Of a stretch of DNA of 9,598 bases, positions 1 to 6,645 are shown in pieces. The position numbers were made by a program, and so were the translations under genes. The notes beneath the pieces were generated by a model, which worked only from the letters and a program-made list of their open reading frames with translations, was not told where the DNA came from and did no database searches. The stretch covers positions 13,111 through 22,708 of the forward strand of contig DKKP01000028.1 in assembly GCA_002455335.1 (NCBI GenBank). Direction: 5' to 3'. Source of the stretch: Anaerolineales bacterium UBA6663 (GTDB lineage Bacteria > Chloroflexota > Anaerolineae > Anaerolineales > UBA6663). The first letter of the stretch is position 1; each line of letters starts with the position of its first letter.

Positions 1-1
1 G

Positions 2-1102
2 CCCGAGCCGACCATCGCGCCGGCGCTCGAGCCAGCCGCTGAGCTGCCGGTCACCGACGCACCAGCCGGCGATGACGATGCCTTCGCCTGGCTCGAGTCG
101 CTCGCCGCCCGCCAGGGCGCCGACCCCGACACGCTCTCGACCTCGCCAGCCGAGCCGGCTGTCTCGAGCGCAGGCGAGATCGACCTGCCCGCCTGGATGA
201 CCACAACCGGCGACGAAACGGAAACCGCTCTCGGCTCGGACACGGATCGTCGCGCGACGCGGCCGCTCCAGCCGCAGCCGGATGATGAGGCCGTGGCTTT
301 GCAGGGCGTGGCCTGGCTTCGCGAGCCGTTGAGCCCGACCTCTTCGGAGGCCGAACCCGGCGAGATCACGCTACCCGACTGGCTCCAGGACGAGATCGGT
401 GCAACCGCCTCGACAGCCGAGGTCGCGCCCGAGCTCGAGCCGGATCCACCGGCACCTCAGCCTGCCGCGACAACAGAACCCACCGCGCCCGAAGCGCCCG
501 TCGACGCGCCCTCCGGGCCGCCGATCAAGACGGCCGACACCCGAACGGCGCTTCTGGCCGGCAAGTTGGCGGAACGCAAACGGGTCCGCGAGGCCGAGAT
601 CCAGGATCGTTTCGAGCGGCAGCGTGCCAATCGCGAGGCGGCCCAACGCGAGGTCGAACAGAAGCTCGCGGCTCGTCGGGCCGGCCTCTCGCCCGAGTCG
701 CCCATTGCACCCAGCGACCTCCCGACGGCGCCGCTGCCGGCGATGGACGCGCTGGCGGCTGCCGATGCGCCAACCCGATCCGGCACAGGCCCGCTTGATC
801 CCTCTCGCCCGCGGTGGCGTCAGCGCGCCGCGGCGCCGAGCACGGACCTGGCCCCGGCCGAGGCTTTCGCGCGCCATCGGGCGCAGCTTGTGCAGGGCCA
901 GGAGCGCGAGGCTCTGACCGGTCTGACGCAGCTGATCAAGGCTGATCATGCAGTCGCCGAGATCTTGTCCGAGGTCCAGGCTTACATCGGGCGCAAACCG
1001 GCCAGCGCCCTGGCTTATCGCACACTTGGCGACGCGCAGATGAAGCTCGGACAGCTTCAGGAGGCACTTGCCTCATACCGGGCTGCCCTCGAACGCGCCT
1101 GA
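2..1102 (+). CDS. Acidic Pro/Ala-rich TPR protein, 5'-truncated by the window edge
   Basis: The reading frame is open from base 2 with no stop, so this is the last 366 residues of a longer protein; the ATG at 197 lies inside the frame and is not the natural start. Roughly the first 180 residues are low-complexity, rich in Pro, Ala, Glu and Asp, and hold recurring short motifs: 'FAWLESLAARQGADPDTL' (about residues 28-45), then 'GEIDLPAWM' (about 58-66) and the related 'GEITLPDWL' (about 120-128). Residues about 182-230 are charged and probably helical ('LAERKRVREAEIQDRFERQR'). The last 31 residues form one good TPR-like helix pair (YRTLGDAQMKLGQLQEALAS). This suggests a scaffold or protein-interaction role; no catalytic motif is visible. 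I associate such AWLE/PxWL plus TPR proteins with Chloroflexota (memory, not a search). The exact function is unknown. A strong terminator follows 23 bases after the stop. Confidence 0.8.
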   Translation, partial: PEPTIAPALEPAAELPVTDAPAGDDDAFAWLESLAARQGADPDTLSTSPAEPAVSSAGEIDLPAWMTTTGDETETALGSDTDRRATRPLQPQPDDEAVALQGVAWLREPLSPTSSEAEPGEITLPDWLQDEIGATASTAEVAPELEPDPPAPQPAATTEPTAPEAPVDAPSGPPIKTADTRTALLAGKLAERKRVREAEIQDRFERQRANREAAQREVEQKLAARRAGLSPESPIAPSDLPTAPLPAMDALAAADAPTRSGTGPLDPSRPRWRQRAAAPSTDLAPAEAFARHRAQLVQGQEREALTGLTQLIKADHAVAEILSEVQAYIGRKPASALAYRTLGDAQMKLGQLQEALASYRAALERA

Positions 1103-1125
1103 CCTCACGCATCCGACAATTGATG

Positions 1126-1162
1126 AAAGACGCAGGCGGCGCCGCCTGCGTCTTTTGCTTTT
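1126..1162 (+). terminator. Intrinsic terminator after the TPR gene
   Basis: A perfect 15-base inverted repeat (1126-1140 with 1141-1155, AAAGACGCAGGCGGC and its complement) is followed by TTTT, GC and TTTT. In RNA the centre would open into a small loop. It starts 23 bases after the TGA of the TPR gene and separates that gene from the DsbA-like gene, which has its own promoter-like -10 box downstream. Confidence 0.9.
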
Positions 1163-1219
1163 CGGACACGCGGCGTGGCCCGCTCAGACAGCACTCATCA
1201 CTTGCTCGGGCAGGCCAGC

Positions 1220-1225
1220 TATAAT
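1220..1225 (+). promoter_or_regulatory. Consensus -10 box, probable promoter of the DsbA-like gene
   Basis: TATAAT at 1220-1225 is a perfect sigma-70-type -10 hexamer in an otherwise GC-rich intergenic stretch, 46 bases upstream of the ATG at 1272. No good -35 sits at 16-18 bases; the nearest TTGCTC (1202-1207) leaves only 12 bases of spacer. The position after a terminator and before a gene supports a promoter, but the missing -35 keeps confidence moderate. Confidence 0.5.
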
Positions 1226-1271
1226 GCTGCCTCGGGCCTTGAGCCCAGTCCGTGCCGATTCTGGAGGAGCC

Positions 1272-2003
1272 ATGTCACGCCGCGAACAAATCCGAACGAG
1301 GCGCGCTCAGGAGCAGCGCAAACAAAACCTGACGATCGTCGGCATCCTGGCGATCGCCGCAGTCCTGATCGTCGGCATCCTGTTCTGGCAGGATATCCGC
1401 GATGCGATCATGCCGCAGGAGCCTGTAGTACAACCCTTGGCGATGACGATCGACCCTGAGATGATCGACGGCAAGAACTACGGCCCCGAAGACGCCAAGG
1501 TCGTCGTGCGTGAGTTCGCCGACTTTCAGTGCCCGTATTGCGGCCTTGTCGCTGCCTCGATCACGCCGATCATCAAGCAAGAGTTCATCGACACGGGCGC
1601 CAGTGTGCGTCTTGAGTTCCGGCACTTCATCGTGGTCGACCCGATCGCTAGCGGCGGCGAGTCGCGCAGCGCGGCTGAGGCCAGCGAGTGCGCGGTCGAC
1701 CAGGGTAAGTTCTGGGAGTTCCACAACTACGTCTTCGCCAATCAAGATGGCGAGAACCGCGGCGGCTTTCGTGAGACCCGTCTACGGCAGATCGCGGGCT
1801 CGGCCGGGCTTGACCTGACCGCCTACGACACCTGCATGAGCAGCAACTCGACCGCTCAGCGGGTGCGCGACAACGAGACCGAGGCCCAGCAGTTGGGGCT
1901 CAACTCGACGCCGACTCTCTTGATCAACGGCCAGCGCGTCGAGAACCCGCTGGACTACGATGCCGTCCGCCAGGCGATCCAGGTCGCGTTGGCGGCGCCA
2001 TAG
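1272..2003 (+). CDS. Membrane-anchored DsbA-family thiol:disulfide oxidoreductase
   Basis: 243 residues starting at the ATG at 1272, chosen because GGAGGA (1263-1268) lies three bases upstream and the N-terminus then reads as a short basic segment (SRREQIRTRRAQEQRKQN) followed by one hydrophobic helix at residues 20-39 (LTIVGILAIAAVLIVGILFW). The frame is open further upstream to 1068, but that stretch crosses a terminator. The positive-inside segment predicts a cytoplasmic N-terminus with the catalytic domain outside. The thioredoxin-like domain shows the redox motif C87-P-Y-C90 after 'REFADFQ', a second cysteine pair (C140 in 'ASECAVDQGKFWEFH', C188 in 'YDTCMSS') typical of the Thioredoxin_4/DsbA-like group, and the cis-proline loop 'NSTPTLLING' (P214). 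Likely role: making or shuffling disulfides in exported proteins; in some bacteria such proteins partner with VKOR or DsbB, neither of which is visible here. The stop codon overlaps the -35 box of the next promoter. Confidence 0.9.
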   Translation: MSRREQIRTRRAQEQRKQNLTIVGILAIAAVLIVGILFWQDIRDAIMPQEPVVQPLAMTIDPEMIDGKNYGPEDAKVVVREFADFQCPYCGLVAASITPIIKQEFIDTGASVRLEFRHFIVVDPIASGGESRSAAEASECAVDQGKFWEFHNYVFANQDGENRGGFRETRLRQIAGSAGLDLTAYDTCMSSNSTAQRVRDNETEAQQLGLNSTPTLLINGQRVENPLDYDAVRQAIQVALAAP

Positions 2004-2029
2004 ACAGCCTGCGCCGATTGCTGTACACT
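2001..2029 (+). promoter_or_regulatory. Promoter of the ABC-F leader transcript
   Basis: TAGACA (2001-2006, five of six matches to TTGACA) and TACACT (2024-2029, four of six matches to TATAAT) are separated by exactly 17 bases. The -35 overlaps the TAG stop of the DsbA-like gene. The predicted start of transcription is around A2035/A2036, only 3-4 bases before the leader ORF ATG at 2039, or at that ATG itself. I see no promoter between the downstream terminator and the ABC-F start, so this promoter, or readthrough from the DsbA-like gene, must drive the ABC-F gene through the terminator. Confidence 0.6.
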
Positions 2030-2038
2030 GAAGAAACC

Positions 2039-2065
2039 ATGACGGATCAGATCGCCACACGCTAA
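2039..2065 (+). CDS. Short leader ORF (8 codons) upstream of the ABC-F gene
   Basis: ATG at 2039 to TAA at 2063-2065 encodes MTDQIATR. It lies 9 bases after the -10 box, so the mRNA would be leaderless or nearly so; the purine stretch GAAGAAA just upstream would act as a Shine-Dalgarno sequence only on readthrough transcripts. Between this ORF and the ABC-F start lies an intrinsic terminator (2122-2157). Bases 2048-2054 (CAGATCG, within codons 4-6) can pair with 2090-2096 (CGATCTG), so ribosome position on the ORF could change leader folding. Leader peptides of this size precede many macrolide/lincosamide/pleuromutilin resistance genes, where a drug-stalled ribosome prevents termination. That role here is inferred; an 8-codon ORF can arise by chance, and it is the arrangement that makes it credible. 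Confidence 0.5.
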   Translation: MTDQIATR

Positions 2066-2121
2066 CGTTCTCCTGGACACAGCCCCGGCCGATCTGTTTT
2101 GATTCCCATCCACTCGCCTTG

Positions 2122-2157
2122 CAACGCCGCCTGCTTGTCCGGGCGGCGTTGTTTTTT
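2122..2157 (+). terminator. Intrinsic terminator or attenuator in the ABC-F leader
   Basis: Perfect 10-bp stem CAACGCCGCC (2122-2131) with GGCGGCGTTG (2142-2151), a 10-base loop and then six T (2152-2157). It stands 35 bases before the ABC-F ATG and about 90 bases after the upstream promoter. It can end transcripts of the DsbA-like gene and also block the ABC-F gene unless overcome, which is what an attenuator would do. A possible competing pairing is 2082-2088 (GCCCCGG) with 2139-2144 (CCGGGC), six pairs with one bulge, which would invade the 3' arm; it looks weak and was found by eye. Confidence 0.85.
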
Positions 2158-2191
2158 GTTGAGTTACCGGGATCAGGACAGCGGGCAGGCT

Positions 2192-3913
2192 ATGACCATG
2201 ACGTTGATTGAGTTACGGGGCATCGGGCTCTCCTATGGGCCAACAATCGTGCTTGAGTCGATCGATCTGGCGCTCCAGCACGGCGCCCGGATCGGGCTGA
2301 TTGGCGAGAATGGCGCCGGCAAGACGACGTTGGCGCGCATCCTCCTGGGCGAGCTCGCCCCCGACACGGGCATGCGCATCGCCAGACCGGGTCTGGAGTT
2401 AGGCTATCTGCCCCAGGCGCCGGAGTTCTCCCAGATGACACCGCCAGCCCTCACGACGGTGCGCACGTATCTGGCGAATGCCGTGGGCGAACTCGAACGG
2501 CTGCGGTTGGAGCTCAGCCGGCTCGAGCACGCACTCGCGGATCCTGCACAGCCGGGCGACAGGAAGTCGACGCTGCTCGAGGAGTACGGCGTCGCGCAAA
2601 GCCTCTATGAAGCCCGCGGCGGATACGACAGCGATCACCGCCTCGACGACGTCCGTCGGGGGCTCGGCCTCGCGCATATCGAGCTGGAGCGGCAGCCGCA
2701 CACGCTCAGCGGCGGTGAGCAGACCCGGCTGGTCATGGCCGGTCTGCTTCTACGCGCCCCCGAGTTGCTTGTCCTCGACGAACCGACCAATCACCTGGAC
2801 ACAGCTGCCCTGGACTGGCTTTCCGATTACCTCAGCCGATATCCCGGCGCCGTGATCCTTATCTCGCATAACCGACGCTTCCTGAATAGAACCGTCACCG
2901 ACATCGCCGAGCTCTCCGCGCTCAACCGTCGTCTGAGCCTGTTTCCAGGGAACTACGACGCTTACAAGGCCGCCCGGGCGCGCGCCGATGCCGCGGCCGC
3001 GGCTGCCTTCGTGGCCCAGCAGGCCGAAAAGCGCGAGCTCTTCCAGCTCATGCGCCATAAACAACATAGCGCGGGCACCGGACGCCCGCCGAGCGATGGC
3101 GACAAGTTCGCCAAGGGCTTCTTCCGCGGGCGCAATGAGGTCAGACAGGGCAAAGAGATCCGTAAGGCCAGGCGCCGGCTTGAGGAACTCGAACGCAACG
3201 CGCTCGATCGCCCGACCCGGCGCTGGCAGATCAACCCGGCGTTCGCCCAGCCCGACGTCGTCAGCCACGACATGGTCGTGTTCGAGGATGTCCGCAAGGC
3301 CTTTGACGGCCGCCCGGTGCTTGTTGGCATCGACGGCGTGGTGCCCGGCGGCGAGCGTGTCGTGCTGCAGGGCCCGAACGGATCGGGGAAGACGACGTTG
3401 ATCCGTGTGCTGCTCGGGCTCGAGACCCCGGATCACGGTCGCGTGCGCGTCGCATCGAATGCGCGTGTCGGATTTCTTGACCAGATGTTGGCGACGCTCG
3501 ACCTCGACCAGACGGTCTTCGAAGCCTTCAGCCAGGGCCTGACCGGCACAGAGCCCGAGTTGCGCGCCCGCCTCCACCGCTACGGGCTCTTTGCCGACGA
3601 CGAAGCGCATCAACGCGTCGGTACGCTCAGCCTGGGACAGCGGCGCAAGCTCCAGATCGCGCGCCTGGTCGCGACCGAACCGACGCTGCTCATCCTCGAC
3701 GAGCCGACCAACCACCTCGACCTGCCGAGCGTCGAGCAATTCGAGACGGCCCTTTGTGAGTTTCGCGGCACGGTGCTGGCGATCACGCACGACGAGACGT
3801 TCGCTGAACATGTCGCCACCCGCCGTTGGAGGTTGGTCGACGGGCGATTGATCGCGGATGGAGGCCCGCAGGCCGCGGAGGGCGGACCGCATATCGATTG
3901 GCTAGAAGCATGA
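2192..3913 (+). CDS. ABC-F family ATPase, antibiotic-resistance (ribosome protection) type
   Basis: 573 residues with two ATPase domains and no membrane segments, the ABC-F layout. Domain 1: Walker A 'GENGAGKT' (residues 38-45), signature 'LSGGEQ' (172-177), Walker B and catalytic Glu 'LLVLDEPTNHLD' (192-203, E197). Linker about 259-358, basic and helical. Domain 2: Walker A 'GPNGSGKT' (394-401), signature 'LSLGQRRK' (from 479), 'LLILDEPTNHLD' (499-510, E504). ABC-F proteins bind the ribosomal E site and reach toward the peptidyl-transferase centre; resistance-type members expel macrolides, lincosamides or related drugs, others are translation factors. The 'LSxGQRRK' second signature and long linker recall the OleB/CarA type of antibiotic producers (memory). 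Start: ATG 2192; the ATG at 2198 is an alternative with AGG 8 bases upstream. A TTG at 2099 would read through the terminator and is unlikely. A leader ORF and attenuator precede the gene, and the nucleoside hydrolase follows immediately. Confidence 0.92.
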   Translation: MTMTLIELRGIGLSYGPTIVLESIDLALQHGARIGLIGENGAGKTTLARILLGELAPDTGMRIARPGLELGYLPQAPEFSQMTPPALTTVRTYLANAVGELERLRLELSRLEHALADPAQPGDRKSTLLEEYGVAQSLYEARGGYDSDHRLDDVRRGLGLAHIELERQPHTLSGGEQTRLVMAGLLLRAPELLVLDEPTNHLDTAALDWLSDYLSRYPGAVILISHNRRFLNRTVTDIAELSALNRRLSLFPGNYDAYKAARARADAAAAAAFVAQQAEKRELFQLMRHKQHSAGTGRPPSDGDKFAKGFFRGRNEVRQGKEIRKARRRLEELERNALDRPTRRWQINPAFAQPDVVSHDMVVFEDVRKAFDGRPVLVGIDGVVPGGERVVLQGPNGSGKTTLIRVLLGLETPDHGRVRVASNARVGFLDQMLATLDLDQTVFEAFSQGLTGTEPELRARLHRYGLFADDEAHQRVGTLSLGQRRKLQIARLVATEPTLLILDEPTNHLDLPSVEQFETALCEFRGTVLAITHDETFAEHVATRRWRLVDGRLIADGGPQAAEGGPHIDWLEA

Positions 3914-3924
3914 GCGGAGCCGGT

Positions 3925-4962
3925 ATGCGAACGATGCCGACAGAAGGACGCATGCAACAGGACCCTTCCGACATGGCACACGATTCAAGCCAGCCGAGGC
4001 GCATCCATCTCGACACCGACTTCGGCGGCGACATCGACGATTTGTGCGCTCTGGCGTTGATCCTGGCGAATCCCGGCGTCTTGTTGACGGCAGTTACCAC
4101 GAACACCGAGGACGCAGGCGTGCGCGCTGGCTACACGCGTTATGCGCTGGCGGCGGCGGGCCGGGGCGATGTGCCTGTCGCGGCGGGCGCGGATCGTCGG
4201 CTTGGCTGCTATCGCTTGCCGGCAGAAGGCGCGTTGGTGCCGGATGAGGTGCGCTATTGGCCGGAGCCGGTCGCGCCGTTGCCCGGCCCTCTCGATGCGG
4301 CGCTCGATCTGCTCGAGGCCAGCATCCGGGCGAATGCCACGATCGTGGGTATCGGCGCCTGCACCAACCTGGCGCTGCTCGAGGCACGCTCGCCCGGGAT
4401 CCTGCGCGGTGCGCACGTGGTGTTGATGGGCGGTTTCGTGACGCCTCCCCGGCCCGGGTTCCCGATTTGGGATCACACATTCGATTGGAACTTCCAGGTC
4501 GACGTCGTCTCCGCGCAACGGGTGCTGGCGGCCGCCACGCCGGTTCTTGTGCCGATCGCCGTGACGGCCGAGACGGCGCTGCGCCGCAGCGATCTCACAC
4601 AGCTCCGTCAGGGCGGCCCGCTCGCGCAGATCCTCGCGCGCCAGGCCGAAGCCTTTGCCCAGGATGAGGACCTGGCCGGCCGGTATGCGCCGACCTGCCC
4701 GGCGCTTTCCGACGACTTCATCAACTTCCTGCACGACCCGTTGGCCGCCGCCATCGCACTCGGGTGGGATATGGGCGTGACGATCGCGAACGTGCGGCTG
4801 AGAAACACGATCCATGAAGGCTGGCTGATACAGTCGCCGGCGCCCGATGGCCACCCGGCACGCGTCGTCACCGCGATCGACGGGCCTGCGTTCAGCAGCT
4901 ACTGGTGCGACGCGGTCACGGCCCAGCGCAACGACCACCTCTCGGAGGTGCGGCCAGCCTAA
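3925..4962 (+). CDS. Inosine-uridine-type nucleoside hydrolase
   Basis: 345 residues from the ATG at 3925. This family cleaves the N-glycosidic bond of ribonucleosides to base and ribose using a Ca2+-bound water. Seen: the N-terminal Asp cluster 'DTDFGGDIDDLCAL' (D30, D32, D36, D38, D39), 'VVLMGG' (165-170), 'DWNFQVD' (187-193, equivalent of the EFN..D motif) and 'LHDPLAAA' (H270, D271), all in family order. Start choice is uncertain: ATG 3910 overlaps the ABC-F stop (ATGA) but lacks a Shine-Dalgarno sequence; 3925 has GGAG five bases upstream; 3952 and 3973 are also possible, since the conserved domain begins near residue 27. Close linkage to the ABC-F gene means shared transcription and probably the same attenuator. 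Substrate is not predictable: it could be nucleoside salvage, fitting the nearby pyrimidine genes, or attack on a nucleoside-type inhibitor. The stop overlaps the convergent TetR gene by 3 bases. Confidence 0.9.
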   Translation: MRTMPTEGRMQQDPSDMAHDSSQPRRIHLDTDFGGDIDDLCALALILANPGVLLTAVTTNTEDAGVRAGYTRYALAAAGRGDVPVAAGADRRLGCYRLPAEGALVPDEVRYWPEPVAPLPGPLDAALDLLEASIRANATIVGIGACTNLALLEARSPGILRGAHVVLMGGFVTPPRPGFPIWDHTFDWNFQVDVVSAQRVLAAATPVLVPIAVTAETALRRSDLTQLRQGGPLAQILARQAEAFAQDEDLAGRYAPTCPALSDDFINFLHDPLAAAIALGWDMGVTIANVRLRNTIHEGWLIQSPAPDGHPARVVTAIDGPAFSSYWCDAVTAQRNDHLSEVRPA

Positions 4963-5549
4963 GACGGGTCATAGCCCAGAGCGCCAAGCGCTCCGGGTGC
5001 AGCCAGCCGCGAGAAGGTGTAGGCCATGATCTCGGCCGAAGGCTGGCATGCCTGGCGCAACCACCAGCGCACAGAGTTGAAGAGGGCCCCCGCCAGGAAG
5101 TGCGCAATGAGGAGCGGCTCGACCTCCAGCCGCGGAGCCGACCGCCAGAGCCGTTCATGACGCTCATACGAGTGGCGAGTCAGAAAGTCGAGCACGAACA
5201 CGATCAAGCGGGCGGAACCCTGCTCGTTGAGCAACGCGCTGTAGAACCCGGCGCGTTCCCCAACCAGCTTGAAGACCGGATACGAGAGCGGCTTGTTATC
5301 GGCCAGCAACGTCTCGACATCGGTATGGGAGACACTGGCGGCCACGGCTTCCAAAACCGGGGCCACACAGTCGAGCAACAGCGCGTCCTTGTCGGGATAA
5401 TGGGCGTAGAACGTCTTTCGCGCGACACGCGCCCGTCGGGTGACGTCGGCGACGGTCAGGGACTCGAACGGCATTTCGGTGACCAAAGCGATCAGGGCTG
5501 CCTGCAGCGCCCCCCGAGTGCGTTGTTGACGTAGATCCAGCTCAGTCAT
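4959..5549 (-). CDS. TetR/AcrR-family transcriptional regulator
   Basis: 196 residues, the usual length for this family, on the minus strand. The N-terminal DNA-binding domain is clear: 'TRGALQAALIALVTEM' then 'LTVADVTRRARVARKTFY' and 'AHYPDKDALLLD' (about residues 11-60), the TetR helix-turn-helix with its typical TFYxHYPDKxxLL ending. The C-terminal part is helical and Trp-rich near the end (RWWLRQACQ), a ligand-binding and dimer domain of unknown ligand. The start ATG (complement of 5547-5549) has AGG six bases upstream on its strand. The gene is divergent from the alpha/beta hydrolase with an 88-base gap containing TGTAAC repeats, so it probably represses itself and the hydrolase. Its 3' end overlaps the stop codon of the convergent nucleoside hydrolase gene. 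Confidence 0.93.
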   Translation of the reverse strand: MTELDLRQQRTRGALQAALIALVTEMPFESLTVADVTRRARVARKTFYAHYPDKDALLLDCVAPVLEAVAASVSHTDVETLLADNKPLSYPVFKLVGERAGFYSALLNEQGSARLIVFVLDFLTRHSYERHERLWRSAPRLEVEPLLIAHFLAGALFNSVRWWLRQACQPSAEIMAYTFSRLAAPGALGALGYDPS

Positions 5550-5567
5550 GTAACACCTGTAACTTAC
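5526..5567 (+). promoter_or_regulatory. Hydrolase promoter overlapping a probable TetR operator
   Basis: TTGACG (5526-5531) and TGTAAC (5549-5554) have the ideal 17-base spacing for a plus-strand sigma-70-type promoter reading into the alpha/beta hydrolase. The -10 is the first of two direct TGTAAC copies (5549-5554 and 5558-5563), and GTAA-C-TTAC (5559-5567) is a perfect short palindrome. A regulator bound here would cover the hydrolase -10 and start site and the start of its own gene. The -35 lies inside the TetR coding sequence. Operator assignment is inference from divergent placement; the promoter match is imperfect (5/6 and 4/6). Confidence 0.5.
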
Positions 5568-5589
5568 GGGATCATGTGGGGTTTGCGAA
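5561..5589 (-). promoter_or_regulatory. Possible minus-strand promoter of the TetR gene
   Basis: Reading the minus strand, TTCGCA (complement of 5584-5589, four of six matches to the -35 consensus) and TAAGTT (complement of 5561-5566, a poor -10) are 17 bases apart and end 11 bases before the TetR ATG. The -10 overlaps the GTAACTTAC palindrome, as expected for autorepression. The match is weak and is offered only because no better candidate is present in the short gap. Confidence 0.25.
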
Positions 5590-5637
5590 TCCGTGGCGGG
5601 ACTCTACCATGAGCGACAGCCGAGATCGGAGATCCCC

Positions 5638-6585
5638 ATGACCCACCCGCGCGACGCTTACTGGAAGACCTACCTCGACGCCGACGTCATCGCCCGGTGC
5701 GAGGCCGTGCGGCGTGACGCAATCGTCGAATCGACTGGTGTCGCCCTGCAGGTCGACCTCTACGAGCAGACCGACCCGAAGGCGCCGGTGCTCATCGTCA
5801 ACCATGGCGGCGGTGGTTACTCGCGCCTGTTCGTTGAGCCCGCGCTGGAACTCCATCGACGTGGCTACACCGTCGTGGCGCCCAATCAGCGCGGCCAGGG
5901 TTACTCCGCGGGTGATCGAGAAGACTTCACAATCGGCGAGCTCGTCGAGAACATCGTCGATGTGACCATCTGGGCGCGCTTGCGCTACTCAGGGTCGTTG
6001 TACCTGCTGGGCGGCAGCATCGGCAGCGGCCTGGTATACAACGCCGCGGCGTCCGGCGCGCCAGTCGATGCCCTGATCTGCCACAACCTTTACGACTTTG
6101 GGCGGATCGGTGACAGCCTCGCGTTATCCCGTTTCGCCGCGCTCGGTCGGGTGCCGGGGTTCTCGGCCATGATGGCGGCACTGCTCAAGGGGTTGAGCGC
6201 CGTAATGCCTGGGCAGCGCGTGCCGTTCGGTGCGCTCGGCAACTTCAAAGCCATGGTCGATGATCGCGATCAGCGGTTCTTCGCGCTCTGGCGCAATGAT
6301 CCTCTGCCGATTCGGGCGGTGACGCTGCGTTACCTGCGGAGCACGTTCACGACACCAGCTCGGATCCCGTTCGAGCGCAATATGCTCCCGATCCTGGTCA
6401 TCAACCCGACCCGCGATCGCATGGTTAGCCCGGCAGTGACCCGGCAAAACTTCCTCCGTTTGGGCGGCCCGGTGGCCTACGCCGAGATCGATTACGGGCA
6501 CTGGGCCACGGGCGCCGCGTTCGTCGCGGAATACGTTGCGCTCGTGGATGGTTTCTTGACACGCCAACCGAGGCGAACGGGCTGA
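5638..6585 (+). CDS. Alpha/beta hydrolase (serine hydrolase), substrate unknown
   Basis: 315 residues from the ATG at 5638, chosen because GGAGA (5628-5632) sits five bases upstream; the in-frame GTG at 5593 would add 15 residues without such a site. A complete alpha/beta-hydrolase set is visible: 'NHGGGGYS' (H56 onward) for the oxyanion hole, 'RGYTVVAPNQRGQGYS' as the strand and loop before the cap, nucleophile elbow G-G-S127-I-G, acid D260 in 'INPTRDRMV', and His 288 in 'DYGHWATG'. No signal peptide or membrane anchor is seen, so it is probably cytoplasmic. The residues between the elbow and the acid (about 140-245) form the variable cap. The family includes esterases, peptidases, lactonases and C-C hydrolases, and the sequence does not separate these for me. 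It is divergent from a TetR regulator, so is likely induced by a small molecule, perhaps its substrate. No convincing terminator follows it. Confidence 0.88.
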   Translation: MTHPRDAYWKTYLDADVIARCEAVRRDAIVESTGVALQVDLYEQTDPKAPVLIVNHGGGGYSRLFVEPALELHRRGYTVVAPNQRGQGYSAGDREDFTIGELVENIVDVTIWARLRYSGSLYLLGGSIGSGLVYNAAASGAPVDALICHNLYDFGRIGDSLALSRFAALGRVPGFSAMMAALLKGLSAVMPGQRVPFGALGNFKAMVDDRDQRFFALWRNDPLPIRAVTLRYLRSTFTTPARIPFERNMLPILVINPTRDRMVSPAVTRQNFLRLGGPVAYAEIDYGHWATGAAFVAEYVALVDGFLTRQPRRTG

Positions 6586-6645
6586 TGCATCGCCCTGCAT
6601 CCGGTGTTCGATATTCGGGGTCGCAAATCTGTGAGACCTGCCCAA

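Noticed and set aside
2099..2191. TTG start at 2099 giving a longer ABC-F protein
   Set aside because: The extension would be translated through the terminator stem and has no family similarity; the normal first strand of ATPase domain 1 begins just after the ATG at 2192.
2750..3892. Long minus-strand open frame opposite the ABC-F gene
   Set aside because: Composition and repeats are those of a reverse shadow of a GC-rich gene; no domain or ribosome site, while the plus strand holds all ABC-F motifs. Similar shadows lie opposite the nucleoside hydrolase, pyrC and pyrB genes.
6584..6601. Inverted repeat GATGCA / TGCATC overlapping the alpha/beta hydrolase stop codon, as a terminator
   Set aside because: Only six pairs and no T tract follows; the sequence after it is mixed. 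It may be a weak stem but does not support a terminator call.
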